Shown here: piece after piece, positions 33,994-41,342 of the stretch
Position numbering within the stretch: position 1 is the stretch's first letter
Layout: each line of letters opens with the position of its first letter
Assembly: GCA_027355725.1 (NCBI GenBank)
Contig: DAIEHI010000144.1
Span: 1 to 41,342, forward strand
Direction: 5' to 3'
Origin: Acidimicrobiaceae bacterium
GTDB lineage: Bacteria > Actinomycetota > Acidimicrobiia > Acidimicrobiales > RAAP-2
DNA: 41,342 bases
The notes under the pieces: generated by a model
The model's database searches: none
What the model was told of the DNA's origin: nothing
What the model saw: only the letters and a program-made list of their open reading frames with translations
Position numbers and translations under genes: made by a program

Positions 33994-35001
33994 GTGGCCC
34001 GCACCCGAGCGCAACGTCGCCGACACACCCTCATGTTGACCGTGGCCGTGATTGTCACGTTGCTCGTGCTGTTGTTGGCTCGCGACATCAGCCGCGCGGG
34101 TCATGGCGCAACCAGTCCGCGACTCACTGAGAACGAGAGCTTCGCCGCGCTCACCAATTCACTCATTGGTCAAGAAAACGCCTTTGACACCCGCCTCGCC
34201 TACCTCCTCAGCCACGGTCAAACGTTGTCACGCCAGGTGTTCGCCGCACGCCTTGAACAACTGCAACAGCAGTTACCCCAGTTCCAGACCGAAGGCTCTC
34301 GACTTCGTCGACCCCCGCTCAAACATCGCATTAACGAGACCATCGCTCAGTTGACCGAACAGCGCGTCGATGACTACCAGTCCCTACTCAGTTCAGTGGC
34401 GGCGGGGCTCTCCTTGCCCTGGACGACGCCGAGCAACGTCACGCCCGGGCTCAGCGCCACCGCGGCGCAAGCGTCGCTGCTCGTTACGAACCAGCAGTGG
34501 GATCTGGCTCGCCGCGGTCTGTTGCTCGAGCCAGGTCACGTGACGTTGATCGCGACCACGACGAACGTCGCGCGTCTCGATTTCGCGACGGTCATGTCGC
34601 GCTTGTCCCAGTCACCGTCGCTCACCTTGACGAGGGGAGTGGGGATCACTGCCGTCAGCGTCCTGCCCGCGCCACTGCCCGCGCCCACGGGTGAAATCTT
34701 GTTACCCCCGACGAGCATGATCCACCTCGGGGTCACCGTCACCAACGCGAGTTACGCGACCCAGGCGGTCACACTGACCATCGTGCTCTCGCCCTCGGGC
34801 GCCGCGGGTGTCGCCCAGCGACAGACCATGTCGGTGACCCTCCGCCCACTGGGGTCGTACGCATTCGTGCCCAAGATCTTGACAATCGCGGCGAGTGAAC
34901 ACGCGACCCTGACCCTCACTCTCTCCGGCGCGCAGACCGGGCCCAACATGGTGCGCAGTCGTCGCTATGCGGTCGTGGTCTCGCCCTCGGGCAACGGCTG
35001 A
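33994..35001 (+). CDS. Exported or membrane-anchored protein of unknown function
   Basis: The 335-residue protein has a basic N-terminus and one hydrophobic segment (about 12-30), so it is a signal anchor protein. Residues about 45-170 look helical and Gln/Leu-rich (LEQLQQQLPQF, AQLTEQRVDDYQSLL). The C-terminal third (about 225-330) looks like a beta-sandwich (MIHLGVTVTNASYATQAVTLTIVLSPSG... ATLTLTLSGAQTGPN). I do not recognise a family. GTG 33994 has TAAGTT 8 nt upstream, consistent with a leaderless start. It lies between rmuC and the citrate synthase gene, on the same strand. Confidence 0.6.
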   Translation: MARTRAQRRRHTLMLTVAVIVTLLVLLLARDISRAGHGATSPRLTENESFAALTNSLIGQENAFDTRLAYLLSHGQTLSRQVFAARLEQLQQQLPQFQTEGSRLRRPPLKHRINETIAQLTEQRVDDYQSLLSSVAAGLSLPWTTPSNVTPGLSATAAQASLLVTNQQWDLARRGLLLEPGHVTLIATTTNVARLDFATVMSRLSQSPSLTLTRGVGITAVSVLPAPLPAPTGEILLPPTSMIHLGVTVTNASYATQAVTLTIVLSPSGAAGVAQRQTMSVTLRPLGSYAFVPKILTIAASEHATLTLTLSGAQTGPNMVRSRRYAVVVSPSGNG

Positions 35002-35065
35002 TCAGTCCGGCTCACCGCCGAGTTCGCCTACGATGGACTCGCCCCCTATGTTGAAGTGAGGAACC

Positions 35066-36337
<1,272 letters not shown>

Positions 36338-36374
36338 CGCCACCGGATTCTCGCCACCCCGCGAGGGCGACTGA

Positions 36375-36845
36375 CTAGGCGTCTACGTTCAATGCCTCGA
36401 TGAGTTGGGCCGCGTGCTCACGCGGGTGACGGGTATAGGTCTCGAGCCACGTCGCGACGCTGTAGCGGCCTGATTCGCTGTGCTCACCGTAGCGATCAAG
36501 GTCATCGCTCGTGAGGCGCTTGAGGATGTCGAGTGACGCAGCGCGCACGGAAATGAAGACACTGAGAGAGTGCTCGATCGCCAACTCCTGGTATCCGAGA
36601 AGTTCACACGTTGCCCACGCGGCCTCGTCGTAGCCCTGGATGAGCGAGCCGAGCGGCTCAGCGAGGAGACGACGTAGGCGAGCGTAGGACTGGGCTTCGC
36701 TGTCGGCGACGTGGTGGACAATCTGACGCGGCGACCATCCATCGGGTACGTGATGGTCAATGTTCTCCTCGGTGACACGTTCAACCGCTTCGAGAAAGAC
36801 ATTGGTACTGGCTTCGTAATCTCGTGCAGCGCTCGTTAGGTCCAC
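36375..36845 (-). CDS. DinB-superfamily protein
   Basis: The 156-residue four-helix protein is of the DinB/YfiT-like type. The metal-binding histidines are in PRQIVHHVADSE and TRHPREHAAQLIEAL. Family members include thiol-dependent transferases (bacillithiol or mycothiol S-transferases) and many uncharacterised proteins; the substrate is unknown. It starts with GTG, preceded by TAGAAT-N6, the best match to a leaderless promoter in the window. That box overlaps the last bases of the tesB gene upstream. Confidence 0.78.
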   Translation of the reverse strand: MDLTSAARDYEASTNVFLEAVERVTEENIDHHVPDGWSPRQIVHHVADSEAQSYARLRRLLAEPLGSLIQGYDEAAWATCELLGYQELAIEHSLSVFISVRAASLDILKRLTSDDLDRYGEHSESGRYSVATWLETYTRHPREHAAQLIEALNVDA

Positions 36846-36851
36846 TGTCGA

Positions 36852-36857
36852 ATTCTA
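36852..36857 (-). promoter_or_regulatory. -10 box for leaderless DinB-like gene
   Basis: TAGAAT on the minus strand lies 6 nt before GTG 36845 and overlaps the tesB stop codon. Confidence 0.55.
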
Positions 36858-37724
36858 GGAGTGGGTGTGCGGCGAGGACGGGTCGATGACCCTCGTGAGT
36901 CCCTCTTGGACCATCGACACCTGCAGTTCGCCCGCCTGGTTGAACAAGAAGCCGCGCGCGAGACCACGCCCGCCGTGAGCAATGGGCGAATCGGTGTCGT
37001 AGAGCAACCACTCGTCGGCTCGAACCGCGCGATGGAACCACATGCAGTGATCGAGGCTCGCGCCCATGAAGGTCCCGTCGTCCCAGCGGATGCTGTGCGG
37101 TGCGAGGATGGCGTCGAACAGGCTCATGTCACTCGCGTAGGCAATCACACACGCGTGCAGCAGCGGATCATCGGGCAGTTCGCCGTCGGCCTTGATCCAG
37201 AGGCGTTGTCGCGGTTCCTTGGAGCGCAGCGGACTCCAGGGGAGTTCACCGATGAATCGCTGGTCAATGGGGTGCTGGCGTTTGAACCACTCGTCGATGT
37301 CACCGAACTCGCTTTGGACGCGCTCGAGCAGGGGTTTGATGGTCTCGGGCCCAGGAACTTCGGGCATCACGAACTGGTGTTCGAGGCTCTGTTCTTCACT
37401 GTGGAAGCTCGCTTGCATGTTGTAGATGGCGCGCCCGTGCTGGATTGCGACGACGCGACGGGTCGTGAAGCTCTTGCCGTCGCGAATCCGGTCGACTTCG
37501 TAGAGGATCGGGATCCGAGGATCGCCCGGGCGAAGAAAGTAGGAGTGCAGCGAGTGCACTGCGCCACGCTCGACCGTGCGCCCGGCCGCCATGAGGGCTT
37601 GGGCGGCGACTTGTCCTCCAAAGGTCCGCTGTCGTTCCTCTTCGGGGTGGCGACCTCGATAGGTGTTGACTTCAATGGTCTCGAGGTCGAGCAGGTTCAC
37701 CAGGAACTCTAGGGATTGGGACAT
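36855..37724 (-). CDS. tesB: Acyl-CoA thioesterase II
   Basis: The 289-residue double-hotdog thioesterase has the TesB hallmarks NTYRGRHPEEERQRTFGGQVAAQAL in the first hotdog, VHSLHSYFLRPGDP, and in the second hotdog ASLDHCMWFHR and DEWLLYDTDSPIAHGGRGLARG. It hydrolyses medium- and long-chain acyl-CoA. The start ATG 37724 has CACAAT 6 nt upstream, an imperfect leaderless box. It lies 9 bp upstream of the DinB-like gene on the same strand. Confidence 0.92.
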   Translation of the reverse strand: MSQSLEFLVNLLDLETIEVNTYRGRHPEEERQRTFGGQVAAQALMAAGRTVERGAVHSLHSYFLRPGDPRIPILYEVDRIRDGKSFTTRRVVAIQHGRAIYNMQASFHSEEQSLEHQFVMPEVPGPETIKPLLERVQSEFGDIDEWFKRQHPIDQRFIGELPWSPLRSKEPRQRLWIKADGELPDDPLLHACVIAYASDMSLFDAILAPHSIRWDDGTFMGASLDHCMWFHRAVRADEWLLYDTDSPIAHGGRGLARGFLFNQAGELQVSMVQEGLTRVIDPSSPHTHS

Positions 37725-37780
37725 GCCACCATTGTGCCACTCAACGCCCTCGACATCATCCTGCCGGTAGGCTAGCGAGG

Positions 37781-38287
37781 ATGCCTACACGAATCAGTGA
37801 CATCCTTGCGTGGTCGAGGACACATCAAGGTAAGAAGCTCATTCGATTCTTCGTCAGTTCGGTGTTGACCACCTTGGTGTCACTCAGCGTGATTCTGATC
37901 ACCTATGGTTTTCGAATCTTTCACGGTGTGATCGCGGCGACGCTCTGTGGGAACGTGGTGGCGATCATTCCCTCGTACTACCTGAATCGCGCCTGGGCGT
38001 GGGGCAAGCGGGGCAAGAGTCACTTTCGAAATGAAGTCGTTCCCTACTGGACAATGTCATTTCTCGGCATCGCGTTCTCGTTGCTCGGTGCAGCCTGGGT
38101 GAAGCACATGGTCCACACCCACGACTGGGCCCACGTGATCAATACCCTGATGGTTGCCGGCGTCAACGTCCTGAGCTTCACGATCTTTTGGATCTTGAAG
38201 ATCCTGCTCTTCAATCGAATCTTTCACACTGACAAGCTGCACGACATCGAAGCCCACCTCGTCGCCGAAGAGCAGATCGCGAACTAG
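37781..38287 (+). CDS. GtrA-family membrane protein
   Basis: The 168-residue protein has four predicted helices (about 20-42, 46-66, 88-108, 119-143) and the GtrA signature RFFVSSVLTT...NVVAIIPSYYLNRAWAWG. GtrA-like proteins help move polyprenyl-linked sugars across the membrane or act with glycosyltransferases. mptB lies 0.7 kb downstream, but a functional link is only a guess. TAGGCT lies 7 nt before ATG 37781. Confidence 0.82.
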   Translation: MPTRISDILAWSRTHQGKKLIRFFVSSVLTTLVSLSVILITYGFRIFHGVIAATLCGNVVAIIPSYYLNRAWAWGKRGKSHFRNEVVPYWTMSFLGIAFSLLGAAWVKHMVHTHDWAHVINTLMVAGVNVLSFTIFWILKILLFNRIFHTDKLHDIEAHLVAEEQIAN

Positions 38288-38305
38288 CGCTTTCGCTCGC
38301 CGGGG

Positions 38306-38794
38306 TCAGTCGCGAAAGTTCGTGAACTGCAGCGGTACCGACATGTCAGCTTCCTTGAAAAACGCAATGGCCTGTTGGAGGTCGTCGCGCTGTTTGCCGG
38401 TGACACGTACCTGGTCGCCTTGGATCGATGAGCTGAGATTCTTCACGCCCATCTCCTTCACCATCTTGTTGATCTGCTTGCCGACCTCTTGGCTGATGCC
38501 CGCCTTCAGAGCGACCTTCTGTCGCGCGGCACCCTGGCTCGCCTCTTCGATCTTGCCGGGGTCGAGCGTCTTGAGCGACACCGAGCGCTTGACCATCTTT
38601 TCTTCGAGCAGTTGGTAGAGGGCACGAAGGCGGTCCTCAGTCGAGGCCGACAGGGTGAGCTCTTTCTCGGCGAAGGTGATGGTTGCGTTGGTCCCCTTGA
38701 AGTCGAATCGCGTCGTTGCTTCGCGGTTGGCCTGGTCGACGGCGTTTCGTACCTCTTGAAGGTCGATCTCAGAGACAATGTCAAAACTGGGCAT
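38306..38794 (-). CDS. YajQ-family nucleotide-binding protein
   Basis: The 162-residue protein matches the YajQ/UPF0234 family: MPSFDIVSEIDLQEVRNAVDQA, FDFKGT, ITFAEKELTLSA, the second ferredoxin-like fold with QGDQVRVTGKQRDDLQQAIAFF, and the terminal PLQFTNFRD. Members bind nucleotides; one in Xanthomonas binds cyclic di-GMP and acts with a transcription factor. ATG 38794 is the family start and has TACGAT 6 nt upstream, again a leaderless arrangement. Confidence 0.92.
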   Translation of the reverse strand: MPSFDIVSEIDLQEVRNAVDQANREATTRFDFKGTNATITFAEKELTLSASTEDRLRALYQLLEEKMVKRSVSLKTLDPGKIEEASQGAARQKVALKAGISQEVGKQINKMVKEMGVKNLSSSIQGDQVRVTGKQRDDLQQAIAFFKEADMSVPLQFTNFRD

Positions 38795-38800
38795 GTCCAA

Positions 38801-38806
38801 ATCGTA
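38801..38806 (-). promoter_or_regulatory. -10 box for leaderless yajQ-type gene
   Basis: TACGAT on the minus strand lies 6 nt before ATG 38794; no Shine-Dalgarno is present. Confidence 0.5.
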
Positions 38807-38846
38807 GATGCTCCACGCCCATTGGAAGTGGGTCGTCGCGGCCAAG

Positions 38847-38852
38847 TAGGAT
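38847..38852 (+). promoter_or_regulatory. -10 box of tRNA-Tyr
   Basis: TAGGAT ends 7 nt before the mature 5' end of tRNA-Tyr, the same spacing as at tRNA-Ser(CGA). Confidence 0.5.
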
Positions 38853-38859
38853 TCTCGAC

Positions 38860-38944
38860 GGGTCGGTGCCCGAGCGGCCAATGGGATCTGGCTGTAAACC
38901 AGACGGCTTTGCCTACGGGGGTTCAAATCCCTCCCGGCCCACCA
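38860..38944 (+). tRNA. tRNA-Tyr (anticodon GTA), CCA encoded
   Basis: Acceptor stem GGGTCGG/CCGGCCC, anticodon stem TCTGG/CCAGA with loop CTGTAAA (anticodon GTA), a long variable arm as in bacterial tyrosine tRNAs, a T arm with TTCAAAT, discriminator A and an encoded CCA (38942-38944). Confidence 0.95.
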
Positions 38945-38945
38945 C

Positions 38946-38973
38946 GGTCAATCCAGCGAAAGCTGGATTGACC
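38946..38973 (+). terminator. GAAA-capped hairpin after tRNA-Tyr
   Basis: GGTCAATCCAGC and GCTGGATTGACC form a perfect 12-bp stem with a GAAA tetraloop, one base after the tRNA CCA. No T-run follows, so it may be a terminator or a 3' processing or stability element. Confidence 0.55.
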
Positions 38974-39032
38974 ACGCCCGGAATTGGCAACTGCGGACTA
39001 CGGTGGCAACTGATCGAGGCGAGAGGAGTGGT

Positions 39033-40649
39033 GTGGAACGACTGACGTCGTGGGCTCGCGCGGTTCGTCACACCTACGAACGCATTGCGCAGTGGTTCGA
39101 GTCGGGTGTGCAGTTGCTCGAACGCCGCTACACGCCGCTCGGTCGTTTCTCACCCGGGCCCTTTGAGGGCTGGTCGTTCCTCTGGCAGCCGGCGCTGCTC
39201 GGGTTCGTCGCGATGGCGCTCATCCTCGCGGGCGGGTCCTTCACCAACTCGCCGTTCAAGTTCAACTTCCCCAAGACCTGGTTCTTCGGTGAACCAGTCG
39301 TCCCCCTTCCGGTCGCCAACACGAGCGAGACCAAATTGCTGCTCTCGATCATCCTCGTCTACGGGGGGTTGTTGTTGTTGATGCGCGTGTGGTTGCGCCT
39401 GGCTGAGGTGATGAAGCTGCACCCGGGGTCGTCGATCAAGTCGCTCTGGTGGATGCTGCTGCTCTGGGCGGCGCCCATGATCGTCGCGCCACCGATGTTC
39501 TCGCGCGACGTCTTTAGCTACGCAGCCCAAGGTGAGATGACCGGCTATCACCTCAGTCCCTATATTTTGGGCCCTTTCTCGCTCGGCTCGAGCCCCTACG
39601 TCTCGCCCGTTGACCCGCTGTGGGGCAATGCACCCGCGCCGTATGGGCCGCTGTTCCTCTTCCTTGACGGCTCGATCGACCGGCTCACGCTGCACAACCA
39701 GCTCGCCACCGTCGTTGGTCTTCGCCTCTTGGAGGTGTTCGCAGTCGCCATGATTGGCTACGGCATCGTCATGCTCGCGCGAGCAATGAACCGAGACCCC
39801 GGCGAGGCGTTCGTGCTCAGCGCGATGAATCCGCTCGTGCTGCTCACCTTGATCGGTGGAGCCCACAATGACGCGATCATGACGGGCTTTTTGGTCGTGG
39901 GCATTGGTCTCGCGGTGAAGAAGAGACCCATCTTGGCGCTGATCTTCGTGTCCTGTGCGGCGGCGATCAAGGCGCCCGCCGCACTCGGACTGGCGTTCGT
40001 GGCCTGGACGTGGCTCGGGCCCCGCGCGAGTTTTCGTGAGCGCATAAAGCCCATAGCCATCGCCACCCTGGTCGCGGGGGCGGTGCTCGCGGTCTCTACT
40101 CAACTCGCGGGCTTCGGGTTCGGGTGGGTGAAGAACCTGCTCTCCAATGGCACCGTTCGTTCTTGGGCGGCACCCGCGACCGGTGCGGGAATGGCGATCA
40201 CGAACACCCTGCACGCGATCGGCCTTCAATCGATCAGGCTCGCCCCAGTGCTGTCGGTGACGCGCCTGCTCGGTCTGCTCGCCGCGGTCGGGTTCGCACT
40301 CTGGCTCTTCTTCAATGGCGAGCGGCGCGGCTGGGTTCGCTCGCTCGCGGTGGCCCTGCTGCTCTTCGTGGAGCTTGGGCCAGTGGTCCAGCCGTGGTAC
40401 TTCGCATGGGGACTCGTGCTGCTCGCGGCGAGTTACGAGGGACGCGAGCACTTCTGGCTGTTGGCACTGTCGATCACGGGACCCTTCATTGGTCTGCCCG
40501 GCGGGCGCCAGTTGCTCGCGGGCCTCGTGCACAGCAATCCGTTGCTCATTGCCTTGGCCGTGGCGATCCTCGGCGGCGTGCTGGTGCTCCCCATGGGCCG
40601 CTGGACCCAGTGGTCGTGGCCCGAGCAGGAGCTCGAACTGACGTCTTAA
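39033..40649 (+). CDS. mptB: Polyprenol-phosphate-mannose-dependent alpha-1,6-mannosyltransferase
   Basis: The 538-residue membrane protein has about a dozen hydrophobic segments. It resembles MptB/MptA-type GT-C mannosyltransferases: the first extracytoplasmic loop has the acidic FSRDVFSYAAQGEM, followed by SPY, PVDPLWGNAPAPYGPLFL and, later, GGAHNDAIMTGFL. MptB starts the alpha-1,6-mannan core of lipomannan in Corynebacteriales; the product here is unknown. GTG 39033 was chosen because AGGAG lies 4 nt upstream; an earlier in-frame GTG at 39003 has no ribosome binding site. TACGGT at 38999-39004 is a possible -10. Its stop overlaps the convergent GNAT gene by 4 bp (TTAA). Confidence 0.82.
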   Translation: MERLTSWARAVRHTYERIAQWFESGVQLLERRYTPLGRFSPGPFEGWSFLWQPALLGFVAMALILAGGSFTNSPFKFNFPKTWFFGEPVVPLPVANTSETKLLLSIILVYGGLLLLMRVWLRLAEVMKLHPGSSIKSLWWMLLLWAAPMIVAPPMFSRDVFSYAAQGEMTGYHLSPYILGPFSLGSSPYVSPVDPLWGNAPAPYGPLFLFLDGSIDRLTLHNQLATVVGLRLLEVFAVAMIGYGIVMLARAMNRDPGEAFVLSAMNPLVLLTLIGGAHNDAIMTGFLVVGIGLAVKKRPILALIFVSCAAAIKAPAALGLAFVAWTWLGPRASFRERIKPIAIATLVAGAVLAVSTQLAGFGFGWVKNLLSNGTVRSWAAPATGAGMAITNTLHAIGLQSIRLAPVLSVTRLLGLLAAVGFALWLFFNGERRGWVRSLAVALLLFVELGPVVQPWYFAWGLVLLAASYEGREHFWLLALSITGPFIGLPGGRQLLAGLVHSNPLLIALAVAILGGVLVLPMGRWTQWSWPEQELELTS

Positions 40650-41179
40650 CCCCGTTGGTCAGGTATTACGTACTGATACTCAACGACATCGAGCCAGCGA
40701 CCGTGCTTTCGACCCACTTCGATCTCGGTCCCCACGAGTTTGAAGCCACACTTCTCGTGGAGCCGGATGGATCCGTCGTTCTCGCCAACGATGCGTGCGA
40801 TCAGTGAGTGAAAACCCGATTCACCAGCGGTGTTGATCAGTTCTCGCAGCAATCGTTCACCCACGCCGCGCCCCCTCGCACCGCGGTGGACGTAGACCGA
40901 GTTCTCAACGGTGGTGGCGTAGGCGGGACGCTGTCGAAAGGGGGAGACCAGGGCGAATCCTAGGATCCGCTCGTCGCGGGCCCCTAGTTCACCGACCTCG
41001 TCATCCTCGTTCAACGCCACGATGCACGGGTGGGTGGCGAGGTGGGTTCGAATCCAAGCGCGCTGCTCTTCGAGCGAGCGCGGAATCAGGTCAAAACTCA
41101 CCGTGGTCTCGATAACCTCGGGGTTGTAGATGTTCATGAGGGCCTGGGCGTCATCGAGTTCTACCAGGCGCGTTCTCAT
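40646..41179 (-). CDS. GNAT acetyltransferase, phosphinothricin acetyltransferase-like
   Basis: A 177-residue GNAT enzyme of the Pat/YncA type. The N-terminal IYNPEVIETTVSFDLIPRSLEEQRAWI matches the family pattern. The acetyl-CoA loop is VYVHRGARGRGVGERLLREL, and the C-terminal IVGENDGSIRLHEKCGFKLVGT closes the fold. Known members acetylate phosphinothricin, methionine sulfoximine or related amino acids; the substrate here is not known. ATG 41179 has TACCCT 8 nt upstream. Confidence 0.8.
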   Translation of the reverse strand: MRTRLVELDDAQALMNIYNPEVIETTVSFDLIPRSLEEQRAWIRTHLATHPCIVALNEDDEVGELGARDERILGFALVSPFRQRPAYATTVENSVYVHRGARGRGVGERLLRELINTAGESGFHSLIARIVGENDGSIRLHEKCGFKLVGTEIEVGRKHGRWLDVVEYQYVIPDQRG

Positions 41180-41230
41180 GAGTCTCAAGGGTAGTCTTCG
41201 CCCGGTTGGAAAAACCCTCCATTGTCGGAG

Positions 41231-41236
41231 TACAAT
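41231..41236 (+). promoter_or_regulatory. -10 box of tRNA-Thr
   Basis: TACAAT is a near-consensus -10 element 27 bp before tRNA-Thr. TTGGAA at 41206-41211, spacer 19, could be a weak -35. Confidence 0.5.
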
Positions 41237-41243
41237 TCGCCTC

Positions 41244-41260
41244 CGTGTCTTTTTGACACG
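41244..41260 (+). promoter_or_regulatory. Hairpin in the tRNA-Thr leader
   Basis: CGTGTC and GACACG form a 6-bp stem around TTTTT, between the predicted transcription start and the tRNA. It may be a 5' processing element. Confidence 0.4.
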
Positions 41261-41335
<75 letters not shown>

Positions 41336-41342
41336 CGCCAGG

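Noticed and set aside
39150..40532. Long minus-strand open frame of 460 codons opposite mptB
   Set aside because: It has an extreme Arg/Glu/Gln/His composition, no domain, and lies fully antisense to a convincing membrane protein; it is a by-product of G+C-rich codon use.

Overview
The window looks like chromosomal DNA of a high-G+C Actinomycetota, most probably a member of Acidimicrobiia. The evidence is the tadA / tRNA-Ser / SRP RNA / dnaX / recR block, a MarP-type membrane serine protease, an MptB-type mannosyltransferase, an acyl-CoA carboxylase epsilon subunit, GltA and LysC of actinobacterial type, and many apparently leaderless genes. The taxon is an inference. There is no insertion sequence, prophage, CRISPR array or rRNA, and gene density is very high.

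Layout. 1-6.8 kb: the start of an acyl-CoA dehydrogenase, a nitrobindin-like protein, a DUF2510 membrane protein, an aldehyde dehydrogenase, a propeller-like lipoprotein, a MarP-like protease and GabT. 6.8-11 kb: tRNA-Ser(CGA), tadA, a GNAT enzyme, tRNA-Ser(GGA), SRP RNA, dnaX and recR. 11-13.7 kb: UppP, a SixA-like phosphatase and a thiolase. 13.7-20.8 kb: a redox locus with a NarL-type sensor kinase and regulator, divergent from a nine-helix membrane polyferredoxin and a 736-residue ferredoxin/GltD-like/flavodoxin fusion, followed by a convergent Rrf2 regulator that carries an extra C-terminal domain. 21-27.6 kb: an ethylmalonyl-CoA pathway cluster (ccr, epimerase, carboxylase beta and epsilon subunits, ethylmalonyl-CoA mutase, 3-hydroxyacyl-CoA dehydrogenase). 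27.6-38.8 kb: an S51-like protein, two peptidyl-prolyl isomerases, lysC-asd, phoU, rmuC, an unknown exported protein, citrate synthase, a DinB-like protein, tesB, a GtrA-like protein and a YajQ protein. 38.8 kb to the end: tRNA-Tyr, mptB, a GNAT enzyme and tRNA-Thr.

How the genes work together. The thiolase, 3-hydroxyacyl-CoA dehydrogenase, Ccr, epimerase, Ecm, carboxylase subunits and citrate synthase fit assimilation of acetyl-CoA through the ethylmalonyl-CoA pathway, although the later steps (mcd, mch, mcl) are not in the window. The redox locus is the best candidate for an undescribed system. It seems to link NAD(P)H, ferredoxin clusters and flavodoxin to a membrane iron-sulfur protein, under the control of a two-component system and an iron-sulfur-type regulator.

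Two genome-style signals recur. Many genes without a Shine-Dalgarno sequence have a TANNNT hexamer 6-8 nt before the start codon, as expected for leaderless mRNA. Five convergent gene pairs overlap by exactly four bases at their stop codons.
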